DNA from: Cladophialophora immunda
Taxonomy: Eukaryota > Ascomycota > Eurotiomycetes > Chaetothyriales > Herpotrichiellaceae
Assembly (NCBI RefSeq): GCF_000835495.1
Contig: NW_015622541.1
Span: 186,001 to 250,000 of the forward strand
Direction: 5' to 3'
Length of the DNA: 64,000 bases
Below, piece by piece: positions 10,758-22,467 of the stretch. The notes under the pieces were generated by a model that had not been told where the DNA came from, ran no database searches, and saw nothing but the letters and a program-made list of their open reading frames with translations. The stretch's first letter is position 1, and every line of letters starts with the position of its first letter. A program made the translations under genes and the position numbers.

Positions 10758-11441
10758 GCTACATCCGATGGTGCAAATGATAAGAAGGGCTATCTGTGGG
10801 GGAGCATGATTGTGTCCTTCTCTTCACCAGGCGAAGCTTCGGAGGTGACTGATTGAGAGGTTGGTGAGGCGGTAGAGGTGTCGGGGGGGTCAGCTAAAGG
10901 GTCAGAAGTGGCCCAGCCGACTGCGAAGCGAAAGTATTGAGGAGGGAAGAAGAGTCTGAAGCTCTGTTTGCAGGGCAAGAAACGAAAAAGCTGGGCAGTT
11001 GGTGAGGGATTGCTGAGGTGTGCTTTGGGAGGGTGACGTGCTGTGGGGTTGTACTTGACTGGCTCATAATACCTGTAGCTAGCTCAGTAACCACCAGCGC
11101 CACTGACGATGAACTTTGAGCCTGAAGCCACTGCAGGCCCGAAAATCCCCCTTCGACCCCTTCTGCCCAGTGGGCCCCGTGGCCCCCAAGCGTCGAAAGG
11201 CATGTGCGGTGGCCACTGCCCAATGGTCAGCCTCGTTCAGCCTTGCCAAGCCATATCTCAACTTCCTCTGCTAATGTAAACGTTGTTCCCAACCTCTGTC
11301 CTTCTGCTCAGTCTGCCGGATATCAATATCAGCCAAGGAGAATGGAATTAGGAGACTGTGCCATACCCTTGTGCTCCGGAGAGAAATGCAGTGTCGGTTC
11401 TTGACGAGGTTCGCGGCCATCAACACCATCGTCGAGCAGCA
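10758..11441. promoter_or_regulatory. Divergent promoter region, carrier gene / SSN8
   Basis: 684 bp between two divergent start codons. Short frames here lack support. The frame of SSN8 stays open back to 11358 in cyclin-unlike sequence, so 11358-11441 is probably 5' leader. Confidence 0.5.
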
Positions 11442-12515
11442 ATGGCGGCCAACTACTGGGTCTCGACCCAGCGCAAATTCTGGACGTTCACACCCGAAAA
11501 GCTGTTCGAGATCCGCGACGATCTGGAGAAACAAAATTCCAAAGTCCTCGAACAGTGGCCCTATCCGGATAGAAGGCTGATGTTCATCTTCCTGAGAGAC
11601 AAAATCTTGCAGCTAGGCAAGAGGCTGCAGTTCCGCCAGCAATGCGTTGCCACTGCCATGGTCTACATGCAGCGCTATTTCCTCTCGACACCGATGCAAA
11701 ACGTCAACCTCTACTTGCTTGTCGCGACAGCTTTCTATCTTGCCTCCAAGACCGAGGAGTCACCCCACCACATCCGCCTCGTCGCCGCTGAAGCGCGCCA
11801 AGCATGGCCGGAATTCGTGCCGGGAGATGTCTCGAGGCTGGGGGAGATGGAGTTCTGCCTCATCTCGGAGATGCGCTCACAACTAATTGTCTGGCACCCC
11901 TACCGCTCCTTGATTGCGCTAAAAGAGAATCAAGAGCTCAAGTTGACAAATGACGAGCTTGGCCTGGCTTGGTCCATCATCAACGACAGCTACATGACGG
12001 ATCTGCCGCTGACGTGTCCTCCACATCTTATTGCCATTATTGCAATGTTTTTAGCTGTGGTCTTTTTGCCTTCCGCGAAGGCAGCGGGCACATTGCGTCC
12101 CTTGCCCCATGAGACCCTTTCAAACCCGGACTCCGGCCATTTTTCGTCTCTTGGAGTCGGTGGTCGCCAGAGCCTGTCCACTCCTTTCAGCAACGCCCTG
12201 AGCAACTTGCAGATGTCGAATCAGATAGCCGCTCAAAGCAACGCCAGTGTCAATGGAAAAGCTCCGTCTCTGAATCAGAATGATCCAGCTTCGCAGCAGC
12301 CATTAGACAAAGAGAAAGCGATAATCTTGAGCAAGGAGAATGAGAAGATGCAGAATACCTTGAAATTCTTGGTCGAGTCTGGCATCAACATTGAACAAAT
12401 GATTGAAGGCACCCAAGAACTGATCAGTCTGTACGATATTTGGGAGCAGTACAATGAAAAGGCAGTCAAAGACGCTGTTGCCCGATGCATGAAGACGCGT
12501 GGATTGGATAGCTAG
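11442..12515 (+). CDS. SSN8: Cyclin C, Mediator kinase-module cyclin
   Basis: 357 residues, one exon. The chosen ATG (11442) gives Met-Ala-Ala-Asn-Tyr-Trp-Val-Ser-Thr-Gln-Arg, the typical start of Ssn8 proteins; an upstream ATG-like frame adds 28 residues that do not fit the family. A cyclin N domain spans about residues 20-150 (with Lys-Thr-Glu-Glu around residue 107) and a second cyclin fold runs to about residue 225. A Ser/Asn/Gln-rich linker and a conserved helical tail follow. Cyclin C partners Cdk8/Srb10 and represses or tunes RNA polymerase II transcription. Its stop is 39 bp from the stop of the convergent cofactor D gene, so their 3' UTRs very likely overlap. Confidence 0.92.
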   Translation: MAANYWVSTQRKFWTFTPEKLFEIRDDLEKQNSKVLEQWPYPDRRLMFIFLRDKILQLGKRLQFRQQCVATAMVYMQRYFLSTPMQNVNLYLLVATAFYLASKTEESPHHIRLVAAEARQAWPEFVPGDVSRLGEMEFCLISEMRSQLIVWHPYRSLIALKENQELKLTNDELGLAWSIINDSYMTDLPLTCPPHLIAIIAMFLAVVFLPSAKAAGTLRPLPHETLSNPDSGHFSSLGVGGRQSLSTPFSNALSNLQMSNQIAAQSNASVNGKAPSLNQNDPASQQPLDKEKAIILSKENEKMQNTLKFLVESGINIEQMIEGTQELISLYDIWEQYNEKAVKDAVARCMKTRGLDS

Positions 12516-12554
12516 TTGCTATGGCAATTTACCAGCACATCCATTCCGACACCT

Positions 12555-15500
12555 TCAGGCTTCTGACTTGGTGGCGCCCGCCCCAGCTGCACCAACCTGC
12601 TTTCGGATTTCGAGAACGACGGGCTTTATTCTGGCCACTGGTTCGTTCCAATCGCAAGAGGCCAGTTTCTTACTGGGGTAGTCGACATAGAGAAAATCGG
12701 CCGCAATATTGCGAATCTTACACGGTTAGCCCAGCGTGATACCACAAAGGATGAGAACGGGAAAGTACCTTTGGCCAGCGATGGAGTAGCTGTCGGGTCA
12801 ATTTATCCAGCGCCCTAGCACGATAGGCATCTAAAGCCAACATCCTCGAGTAGACATTCAGCGAAGCTTCAATTCTCTGGAGGCTTGACATGGGGCTGTG
12901 GACTTTTTGCATCACAGTCCACAAGTCAAAACCAATGTTGTCTGAACAGTCGCTGGAGTCGACAACGTATAGATTTTGATCAATGATGAAACACAGAAAG
13001 TCAAGCAATGGGAGAACCTGGCGGTCATCTTCTTGAGCCTTGAGCGCAAGCCCTTCAACAACAATGGTCGAGACCGCCCCAGCAAGGGTTGCCTGCGTCT
13101 CGGCGTCAAGAGACTGCATGTGCAGGACGAACGCATTACTTGCAGCACGACAGAGATCTTCTGCGCCGGAGGTTGCCGACGAGACTAATCCAAGAATGAG
13201 ATCTCTCTGTGCCCAGGGTATGCATATTAGTTCCATCAGTTGCCGGAAGTATGTGACTGACGACACGTCGGTGGGATAATGGAAAGTATTCTGCGGGACC
13301 GGCAAGCAAGAGTCCGTCTTCCAGTGGCTCTCGAGACACTTCCATGCGCGGAAACGCACGTTGGCTAGCTTCTCTGCTGCCAATTTGACAACAAGTGGCA
13401 TCACGTCTTTCGAGATTGCGCCAGCTTGTTCTCGAGAGTCGAATTGACTCCGGTACATGTCGACAGTCTCGAGTGTCTGCAGTCGGAGGGTTGAGCCGAT
13501 GTCCCCTCGCTGGTCATTAGTGTAGTCCTTTAAACCACATTGGAACGCACTGTATAGTCGGCTTGTCATATCTTCGTCAGTCTCTGGTATTGCACTGGCT
13601 AATATGACGCCCAGAGCCTCCATGGCATCAACTCTGGTCTCGATTTTGTATGGTCCCTGGACAACATCCATCATGTACGAGACGATTTTCCGGCGAATGC
13701 CATGATTAAACCCGATCTGCGCCAAATATCCATGGATCAAACTGAGCGTTTTAAGGCGTCCTTTGCTTGTAGAGGCGGCAGATGTTTCTCGTTTGCCCTC
13801 GAGCCACCCTTCAATCATCGTGGCATCTGCAGAAAGTGGAAGGACCTTGAACAGCTCCACAAATGCATCGGCGCTCGTTTGAACAGCAATTTCCCTCGTC
13901 CCCGCCGTGGTGCAATGATTGAGAACTCCGGCTGCCGCGGAAATCCATGATTGCAACACAGGCGATGGCGCTGGCTTGGCTGTTGCGCAGCATTTGCTGA
14001 TCCTAGAGATGAGCGTAGCTATTCCTTCCATCACAAGTTCGATATCCGAAGTTATGCGGCCTTCGATCTTGCCGGTTAACAGCTTCAACTCAAGAGCCTT
14101 GTTCCCATCTTCCTCAAGCCAACACAATGCTGTCTCAGGCTCAAGCTCCGTAAGTGAGCTAAGTGCAGAGGCAAGCCCGAGGAGCAATCCGTGCCTTGCT
14201 GCAGCAGTGCTGCCCATGTTGACTGGCTTAAGATCTAAGAGTTGGCGAAGGACAACGTCAGCAAAGGAAGAAATTTCGGAGACGGGAAGGGACTTTGTGA
14301 GGATGTGAATGGTCGCAGCAGCCCAGCGGCGCTGATTGACATCGGCAGCGCAAACACCTCGCCATTGTCTCAGGGCCTCCAATAGGGCTCTGTGGTAGAC
14401 GCTTCCAAGGGCAGCGGCCTGTGGGGCGACTTCAGTCATGGCTCGGGAGAGCCGCGCAACAGCATGGTAGTCAACAACTTGGACCACCGAGATTCCATTG
14501 ATGATTGTATCGGGGTGCCGACCGATTAGCTCTTGTAGTGCCGCTGATGATCCTCGGCGAATGTTCCCCGAAGGGTCGAGACAAGCAGAGACGGTCAATT
14601 TGACGGCGATCAATTGTAGGACACTCTGGCACTCTGTGACGCTTGGCTCAGCATAGTCCAAAAATGGTACGAGATCCAAATCTGAAGTGCTGTATTTTCG
14701 GGCCAGAGCCCAGAGACCAAAGCAAGCGGCATCCCGGACACCGACACCAATCGAAGTCCCGACGTTGGACCTCTGCTCAAAATCCAAACCCAGGAGCAAG
14801 GACCGGATGATTTCTGAGAGCATTTTGGGTGGAGGAGAGCGGCGGAACAGCAAGTGAGCCAGTGTTAGCATCAAGCCATGCCATTTTAATGGGTCGACCG
14901 CGGTTATGACTCTCTTCATCCTGTCACGATCGGTGACGGTCCTGTCGGTTATTGCCATGAGCTTATGGCTGCGGGGATCTTCCAACAGGACGTTTTCTTC
15001 GAGACAACCCAAGATGGCTTCAACGACGTCTGCGGACATGTTAGAATCAAGGTTAAGGGTCACTACACTCAGTGCCTTGGCAGCTGCCATTCTGACTGGC
15101 GTATCCTTGTCGCTAAGGGCATCGAGGAAGTATTGTATGCTCTCCTCGAGCATGTTGTTCAGGCTCTTAGGTTGCAGAGAAGGATAGGTCGAGCTCAAGG
15201 AGATTGCATGCAGCAGAATAGCCCGCAAAATCTTCAGAATCCATTTCCGCGCAGGGGCAGGATCTCGGATGGCTGCAAAGTGGCTGCTCTCACTGCTCTC
15301 GGTCGTGGCGATCTTCAATATAGAATTGAAGAGGTTCTCAATGTAAGATGCAACCTCGCTATCCGAACCAGAGTTTGTGACGCCGTAAAGAAGAGACAGC
15401 AAACCCAAAGCTTTGTAGGGACTGAGACTGACCAAATCCGGATCAGTCAGGAGCTTTTGAGTCGCAAAGTGCACGAGCTTTAGGGGCAGTTCATGAGCCA

Positions 15501-16256
15501 GCATGTCTCTCCGTAAGCTCAAACGCACTAGCAGAACACTTGCAGCCTCCCGCTCCTTACTCGAGCTTTCCAGTTGTCCGAGGGCAAGAGAAATGACATC
15601 GCCGGCGATGCCAGGAAGGTTACCAAGGTCATCAGGAAGGGCAGTGACTGTGTCGCTTATGGACATAGTGGCCAGCTCGAAGGGCGCAAGCATCAGATGA
15701 GACAGCCAGAGAAGCATCACGTAGCGCTCTTCCCAGGTCATGCCTTTGGACGGTGTATTCCAAGCTCTGAAAGCAGACAACATGGGAGCCAAGTATTTTG
15801 GCTCATTATTGAGCAAACGAACAATGACTTTGTAGCCCCTGACTTTACAAAACGAGTAAAGAAGTCTGCATATCGCTCGGGACAAGGGATAGACGCTAGC
15901 TGCCCCGTGTCGCTGCGTTGGGCCATATTGATTGCTGGATTCTGCGAGGTATCCCACAAAGGCATCGGTTAGGAGTTGGATCAGCGTGGAAAGATATGGG
16001 TCAAGCAATTGGGGCCATTCTTGAAAGCGGTCAAGCTGATACAGAGTTAGCAATCCGATTAGTGACCTACACATCTATGGAGGCAAACCAGTCGACTCAG
16101 TTCCTCGCATTTCGATTCGAGAACTCGGACACGGCGTCTTGGGGGAAATGTGCCGCGTTCGAACAACAGCAAAGGGAGTTTCTCCTGCAGTTCGGAAAGG
16201 AGGGTCCCTGAAGCCTTGTAGAGCTTTGCATCGAGATCGTGTTCAGCTGCGTCCAT
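12555..16256 (-). CDS. Tubulin-folding cofactor D (TBCD / Alp1 / Cin1)
   Basis: Exons 16256-16089, 16035-12769 and 12716-12555 give 1198 residues, the usual TBCD length. The N-terminal exon (Met-Asp-Ala-Ala...Leu-Tyr-Lys-Ala-Ser) joins through a 53-nt intron (donor GTTTGC, branch GCTAAC) to Leu-Asp-Arg-Phe-Gln-Glu-Trp-Pro-Gln-Leu-Leu-Asp-Pro. The last 53 residues sit in a separate exon after a 52-nt intron (donor GTACTT, branch GCTAAC); without it the middle frame runs into a short false end. The protein is an all-helical HEAT/ARM solenoid. TBCD binds beta-tubulin released by CCT and helps assemble and recycle the alpha/beta heterodimer in the cytoplasm. Several long open frames on the opposite strand (for example 14965-15483) are shadows. 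Confidence 0.93.
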
Positions 16257-16822
16257 GTAGGCAATGCTTCACCAGCTTGACAATGGCTGAGGGCGGCTGG
16301 GTATAGTATTGTTACGCCCTCCACCTCCTTTGGAAGTGCACAACAGGCAGAGGAGGATCTCAGGGAGGGAGTCAGACTGGCACGTGACTGCGCGATCCCC
16401 TTGTCAAACGCTAGTCCAGAAACGGCGAGGCTCCGACTGTCTATTGTGTTTCGGCCAATTGACAGCGCGCATGCCAACGACGTCAACCTGAAACCGAAAC
16501 CGGCCCAAGGCTGCCTGTTTCCAACATCCCAGATACCACTTCACCCCAGCCAACAAAGCGCAGGGTGATACTAGGTCGCTGCGTCCGGCAACTGGTCATC
16601 TCGACAGACTCCTCAGTCATGCTTTCCATGTTCAGGCTGCGGCGACTCATCCGCCCTGGCGTCCGACCTCTACAGGCCTTCGGCTAGCCAACTACATCCA
16701 CCACTTGATTCATTTCGGATCTGATTAGCTGCTCCTCACCGCCAGCTCATCGCTGCGCTCCCTCTTCCCTGCACCATCTTCACGACATCCTTCGCAATCC
16801 TCGACAGCGCTGCTTCGCTATC
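16257..16822. promoter_or_regulatory. Divergent promoter region, cofactor D / unknown gene
   Basis: 566 bp between divergent ATGs. No supported gene. The part before 16823 is pyrimidine-rich, typical of fungal core promoters. Confidence 0.5.
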
Positions 16823-18346
16823 ATGGCCAAATCAGCCTTTGCTTCTCCCTTTCGATACCTTTCCGGCCTCTTAAGCTCGCCAAGGGCTGCTCTATCCCGC
16901 TCTAGCAACCCGACAACCTCAGCCTCACTAGCGCAAAAAAATGACGCTGGTTACACCCCGAGTCCTGAAATGCGTGCAGGGTCCTATGACTCCGTCAGTC
17001 ATGGAAAGGGCAAAAGGAAGGCTGAGGAAGAGGATCACTCTGGGCCGAAGACTAAGAAACGTGCGATAAGCATGGACCGGGACGCTTTCATACCATACGG
17101 AAATGACAGTGATTTTGATCAGAGTCCCTCCATACCCAGCACAGGCATAAGAACAAAGGCGGAACTGGATCGAACCTTGATGCCGCCCCCGGCAACCCCT
17201 CGAGACCGGACGACGCTTTTGCTCACACAGCGTGCCGACCCTAACATGTTGCAAGACGCAAATACGAGAATCCATGATGATGATTCAATATCGTTCGTGT
17301 CGACAGCAATGGCAAGGCAAAAACTAGATTCACTAGATGCCGATACGATGGAGGAAGCAAGACGGCATGCGGCTGCGGTGACTCTACCTGCGAACTCCGG
17401 GCTCTGGTCTCAGGCTGAACGCGAATTGTTTTTCCACCTTGCCTATCGTGGCTTCGAGGCCCTTCTTCCCCAGAACTGGATGATCGACTTCGACACATTA
17501 CCGATCAGTGTGTTTGTACACGAGAATTCGGCAGATCCACCACTCATTCAAAACATCCGAGACAATCAATTCAGGGCAAGCCATGCTCTCCGTCGACTCT
17601 TTGAGGCTGGCCATGACATTCGAGATAGAACCCACGTCAGCCCGGGAATCTCAAGAGAAAGGATTTTGGAGCAGTCTGTGAAAAGGTATCTCTACTGGGC
17701 TCTGACAGATGTCGGCCTTCGCCCAGCATCAAAGACCAACTACCTCCCAGTCCACGTTGTCGTTGCGAGGAAGAAAGGTCGAAGTACGCTACAGACGCTG
17801 GAGGAGATTGCGAACAAGCTACAAAGGCTTTCGCAGCGGCATCAAAGAGCTCAGAATATCCATCCAAGCATCGAGACCTATAGCCCAAGCTTGAGTGACA
17901 CGGATGAAACTCGAGTAGTCGACGATGATGCAACATCGCCTACTCTCATTGGTTTCGTCATTATCTCATCGGTCCTCGTCGTTGTCACACTCAGTTCCTG
18001 CCCGACGTCAACTCTAGAACCCCAGAAAGAACAAACAGCGTCTCCGCTTATCCCAGGATCTTCGTTCCAAGGCGCCACGAGCGTCAAACCCGATAGACTC
18101 CGCATCATTGCTGAATTGGATTTCAGCCAGAGAGATCAAGATGTATGGAATGCGCTCGGCGTGGCAATTGTGGCGATGCAGGTGCGCAGAGAGGCTCTTA
18201 AAGTGAATCACGGATTCACACACGATGACTTGAGTGGGATTGATTGGGATGTAGTGTCGGAGGCCGATTCTAGGCTCCAGGACGATTTCGAGGGAGGGAG
18301 TACTTTGTCAAGGTTACAGTTGGTTGATGACGACCCCGACCTCTAA
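16823..18346 (+). CDS. Fungal protein of unknown function
   Basis: 507 residues in one exon from ATG 16823. I do not recognise a named domain. The N-terminal 190 residues are disordered, with a basic Lys-Lys-Arg patch near residue 75 that could be a nuclear signal. From about 195 to 350 the sequence looks folded (Leu-Trp-Ser-Gln-Ala-Glu-Arg-Glu-Leu, then aromatic and hydrophobic helices). A hydrophobic stretch around 370-395 (Leu-Ile-Gly-Phe-Val-Ile-Ile-Ser-Ser-Val-Leu-Val-Val-Val) reads more like buried beta strands than a membrane span, because it is followed by Ile-Ile-Ala-Glu-Leu-Asp-Phe-Ser and Val-Trp-Asn-Ala-Leu. The pattern resembles hypothetical proteins seen in Eurotiomycetes, but that is recollection. 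The end is acidic. Function is unknown. Confidence 0.8.
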   Translation: MAKSAFASPFRYLSGLLSSPRAALSRSSNPTTSASLAQKNDAGYTPSPEMRAGSYDSVSHGKGKRKAEEEDHSGPKTKKRAISMDRDAFIPYGNDSDFDQSPSIPSTGIRTKAELDRTLMPPPATPRDRTTLLLTQRADPNMLQDANTRIHDDDSISFVSTAMARQKLDSLDADTMEEARRHAAAVTLPANSGLWSQAERELFFHLAYRGFEALLPQNWMIDFDTLPISVFVHENSADPPLIQNIRDNQFRASHALRRLFEAGHDIRDRTHVSPGISRERILEQSVKRYLYWALTDVGLRPASKTNYLPVHVVVARKKGRSTLQTLEEIANKLQRLSQRHQRAQNIHPSIETYSPSLSDTDETRVVDDDATSPTLIGFVIISSVLVVVTLSSCPTSTLEPQKEQTASPLIPGSSFQGATSVKPDRLRIIAELDFSQRDQDVWNALGVAIVAMQVRREALKVNHGFTHDDLSGIDWDVVSEADSRLQDDFEGGSTLSRLQLVDDDPDL

Positions 18347-18495
18347 CATGTGGGTGGTAGCGGTGGATTCAGCCTTGAAGATGAGATATGTTGGAACTGG
18401 ACCAGTTGGAACTCTGCGCAGGCTCCGAAGCGCTTTCCTTAATTTGACAAGTCTTCGTCAAACAAATCTCTTTGGTGCTCAGACGACAAGTGAAA

Positions 18496-19040
18496 TCATC
18501 GTCCTGCTATCTGTATGTCGCCGTATTCATGAATATTCGAACACATAGGCGTGCAGTCGAGCAGCGGTCTGTAGCCCCGAACTCTGCTCTTTCTCGTCAA
18601 GCCCAAACCAAGCATCTTCTTCATATCGATCGTAATATTGGTCTTCCTTTTCTTCTCCTGGTAGTGCTCCACATTTCGCATATAGGTAGCTGCGACGATG
18701 ACGAGCCGAAAGGTCTCACCCTCATCACGCGCATATGGCGAGTTGGACAGGGGCTTCCATCAGTCAGTCGGAGCGTCAATCAGGACGGCCATGTCGATAG
18801 AGGAAGGAAGACTTCCATTCATTACTTGTACGTATTGCCAAATGCTGATTCTAAATGCCATGTAACCCCAGGGCTGGTCTCAGATGCCCGTCGTTCACCG
18901 ACCAGCAGAGTGCTCCAGCCCTTCAAATCCCCGTCGTAATCCCTCTTGGGACCACCACTACTCACATTAGCTGTGGTGATGCACGACAGCTTGTCCAGAA
19001 GAGAGCACTCGTCATCCCAGTCAATAACACCAAAACGCAG
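18496..19040 (-). pseudogene. Protein-like segments in broken frames, possible decayed or unresolved gene
   Basis: Between POL3 and the preceding gene the minus strand has three open, protein-like stretches in different frames. 19040-18822 is 72 residues rich in Asp, Trp and Gly, including Val-Ile-Asp-Trp-Asp-Asp-Glu and ending His-Leu-Glu-Ser-Ala-Phe-Gly-Asn-Thr-Tyr-Lys then a stop. 18759-18496 includes Phe-Arg-Leu-Val-Ile-Val-Ala-Ala-Thr. The overlapping frame ending at 18527 carries an acidic Asp/Tyr/Glu tail. An in-frame TGA precedes the first segment and stops separate the others. I found no set of GT-AG introns that restores one reading frame. It could be a decayed copy of a small beta-rich fungal protein, a gene with introns I failed to place, or chance. 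Confidence 0.3.
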
Positions 19041-19096
19041 CTGTCAGCCGAGCATGTCATCTCGATCCCACCATTTTCTATCCAGCGACCCCATCT

Positions 19097-22000
19097 CTAC
19101 CAAATTGCTCCAACATCGGCATCGAATCTTGCTAATTCTTTGCCTTGCTCCTCGACCTCCTTTCTCGCCTTCATCCTCATGTAGAAGATCGGGCAATCCC
19201 TACTTGAGCAAAGCACTTCGGAGTGCATACTCCCTTGACACCGTTGACACTGCGTCCACAGCCTCGAAAACCTTACTTCCAATTCACCGACCTTTTTGAT
19301 GTGTTTGGTGTACAGTTCTCCTATTCGGGGGCGGCAGTTTTCGCACACAGCGCCCTTCGATTCTTGGGCGCTGACGAGAGGTTTTTTGCAGCCCATGCAT
19401 GTCTGTGTCTTTTTGGCGAATTTCATCAGTCCACCGAGCGTAGGGGCGGCAACGGAGATAGAGCGTGTGTGATCACCAGCAAGCAGGGAGTTAGCACGTC
19501 GTTCGCCAAGGATAGGATCGAAGATTCTGCCCAGAGGGTTGGCGAGTTGATTGTCCAGGTAATATTTTGTGTCAATTGGGACATTGTTTTCGAGAACATA
19601 TATCGGGTCTTCAGAGTTTTCGTAATTTTTGGATCCGCAGGCGCCTTTGACCATGACATACGCAACGCGGTCGCCCAGTGCTGGGGCTGAGCCTGCGTCG
19701 CGTTTCTTCATCCGCTCGGCTAGTTCCACGTGCGCTTGTTTGGCAGTGTAGTCGCTTTTGCTAAGTGCTTTTGTAATCACTAGCATGCTAAGGTCGATCT
19801 TGTTTTGCAGAAGGTTGGCAATAGTTTCCTTGACATAGTCTTGCGCTCCATCTAGGTCACGGTCGATCAAGATCTTCTTGAGGACTGTCTCAATGACGAC
19901 TTGGACGAGACGACAATTGTCGCGACGGACAGTTTCAATGCCTTTGCTGTCCATCTTGTCATACTTCTCTGGATTTGTCCAATACAGTCCCGCATATCGC
20001 TTCTTATTGATCAGCAAGTAGGGGAAGTAAACCTTTTCGAACTCCAGTTTGATTGGCTTGATGAATTTGGAAGAGACAAAGTTGGCAGCTTCCTGTCCCA
20101 GTTCCATGGTCTTTTGAAGATCTTTCTCGCCGAACTTGACCATGACTGAATCAGTATCACCGTAAATGACCTGGGCGTCATGTGAGTAGCCATTTGCCAT
20201 TGTGTACTTTTGTTCCACCTCATGCTTTGTCTTCTCGATCATTTGACGGCCATATGCTGTGGTACTGGAGGCAATGGCGAGACAGGGCAATTTCCCAACT
20301 GTGGCACCAGTGATACCGTAGACGGAATTGGCAGATACTTTGAGGGCGAGTTGACGGCCATTGAGCACTGCCTTCTTGAATGGGTCTTTCTCTACGGCTA
20401 GTTCCTTCTTGGCTCTCTTTCGTGCGTCCAGCAATTCTTCCAGAATTTGGGTGAGAAGTCCTTTGCGAACTTTGGCAGTGCAGAAGAGATCACCATTCGG
20501 GGTGAGAATATAGTCTTCGTCTTTTTTCATGTCGAGTTTCTCAATGATGTTCTTGTTCAGTAGCGTGGTATAACACAAATTGTGGGCTTGAATAATAGAG
20601 GGATACAAGGATGCAAAATCCAGGGTAGCAACCGGCACATCATAATAGCCTCGAATGGGTTCAATGACCGTAGCGCCTTCGTACTGCTCGTCCGTGCTTT
20701 CATTTCGCAGATTGGGGATGACCAGTTGCTGTTCCAAAGCCTTCCGGAAAAGTTGGCTGATAAATTTCACCTGTTGCCCTCGAGCCAGGAGGTAGTTGAA
20801 TGGAACCCCCGTGACTCTAGCCATTTCGGTGTAGTTGACGAGGCACATAAGTTTGTCCATAAGCCGTTGGGGAAGGTAGGCATCCTTCAGACAATAGACA
20901 GCCAATCGTCTTCTCGAATCTGGAGTTCCATTGTATAGCTCTGTAATCATGGTGTGGTGGACATCCTCTTTCTGCTCGCCCAAGAAATGAGCACAGACAG
21001 AGTTCAAAGTGTAGCTGCGAAGTTGGTGGTCTCGTTGAACAAGCTGCAGTAAATCCAGTTGAATTCGTCCATTGGTATTTGTGGCTTTTGTATCACGATT
21101 ACCCATTTGCTTGCTGGAGAAGTTGGTGTCTTTGGCATGAGATGCCACACTCTTCAGTCGAGACCAATAAGGAAATTTCGTCAGTTTGAGGTGTTTTGCC
21201 CTATCAAGGAGGTAAGGGAAGTCAAAGTTTGCAATGTTGTAGCCAATGATGACATCCGGGTCGACTTGTTCAAGAAAATGTCTCCATGCCATAAGCATAT
21301 CGGACTCCGATTGATGTTCATATATCTTCGTATTCACAATTAGACTGCACGTGTCCAGCACAAAGACGTTGCGGATAAAAGGTTTCGACTCGCCATATTT
21401 GGTGACCACGTTTGCGATCTGAATGACTGGATCTTGGTTGGCTTCAGGGAAGACACCTTTACGGCCCGCGCATTCAATGTCGAAGGACAAGATTCGGAGC
21501 GGTGCCATCTTCGCCCATTCACCGTCGTGTCCATGCGCGACGAGATCCCGATAGTGACAGTATGCCTCGATCTGGCAATTAGATTGGCGGTCATGCTGAG
21601 GGAGCACATGATACTTCTGTGGAGGGACCTCGACCCACGACATCCCGGCGACACCGGTATCGATCATGAAGCGCAGAACATATTGGATATTGTCGAAGGT
21701 CAAAATTTTGCTTTCGACGCCCTTCCACATCCCTTTATAGTTGGCATGTCCGTCCTCTATCGCACTTCGTAATCGGTTTACGAACTTGGGGTCTGTCACC
21801 GTGATCTTGAGATACGGGCTCTTTTGATTGCCTTGAAATCCAAACAGGTTTTCGCGAAGTACCATCTGGACGGAATGGATGGTGGGTTGATGTTGTGCCA
21901 GTTGGGTTTCGAGGTACGCTTTGTAGCCTTCCACGTCTGACCGTTGGAAATTAATGGGGGCTGCCACATAGAGGTAATGAAGAAAGTCAGTCACATGAAG

Positions 22001-22467
22001 GAGGATGGAGTGGCCGGTCTGCCGTTTAGTTAGCGGGTGCCGGTTCAACGCAGTGGTCAACAAACCTCTGATACACCGAACATCTTAAGGGCGATCTTTC
22101 CCCCGTGCAACGTGCCTTCCTCAATCTCAATTTGTTGGAACCGCAACGGATCCGAGTCTGGGTTGAAGTCGTCGAGACTCGGTCTCTCCCACTGCTGATC
22201 TTTTTCCGAGTTGCTCTCCTTCAAGCCTGCAATGTCCTGTGTCATCTTCTCAAGGACTTCGGTTTCAAACTGGCTCTTGGGCTGGGACGAGCCCAGCTTT
22301 GATCTGAAACCATTCGCGCCGGGCTGCGATGAGTGGAAGGAAACATTGAGCCCGTTGCCGTTGAGTTTCCTCTTCTTCGCCGACGGCGGGGATTTGAGGA
22401 CGTTGTGGGTGTTGGTGGTATCAGTCAACACCCTCTTCTTGGGCTGGTCGACCACGCGTCCAGGCAT
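19097..22467 (-). CDS. POL3: DNA polymerase delta catalytic subunit
   Basis: Exons 22467-22066 and 22018-19097 give 1107 residues. The start is ATG 22467 (Met-Pro-Gly-Arg-Val-Val); the frame opens earlier only at a TTG. The 47-nt intron has donor GTTTGT, branch GCTAAC and acceptor GGCAG, both sides in phase 0. The exonuclease domain shows Phe-Asp-Ile-Glu-Cys. The family B polymerase domain has motif A (Asp-Phe-Ala-Ser-Leu-Tyr-Pro-Ser), motif B (Asn-Ser-Val-Tyr-Gly) and motif C (Tyr-Gly-Asp-Thr-Asp-Ser), so all catalytic aspartates are present. The C-terminus has both cysteine modules: the CysA zinc site (C-x2-C...C-x2-C) and CysB, which holds a 4Fe-4S cluster in yeast. It is the main lagging-strand polymerase. 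ACGCG repeats lie about 135 bp upstream. Confidence 0.96.

Noticed and set aside
14965..15483. 172-codon plus-strand open frame
   Set aside because: Lies fully within the cofactor D exon on the other strand.
16036..16070. 35-nt intron (donor GTAGGT) in cofactor D
   Set aside because: Too short; the 53-nt choice from GTTTGC gives a better family match at the junction.
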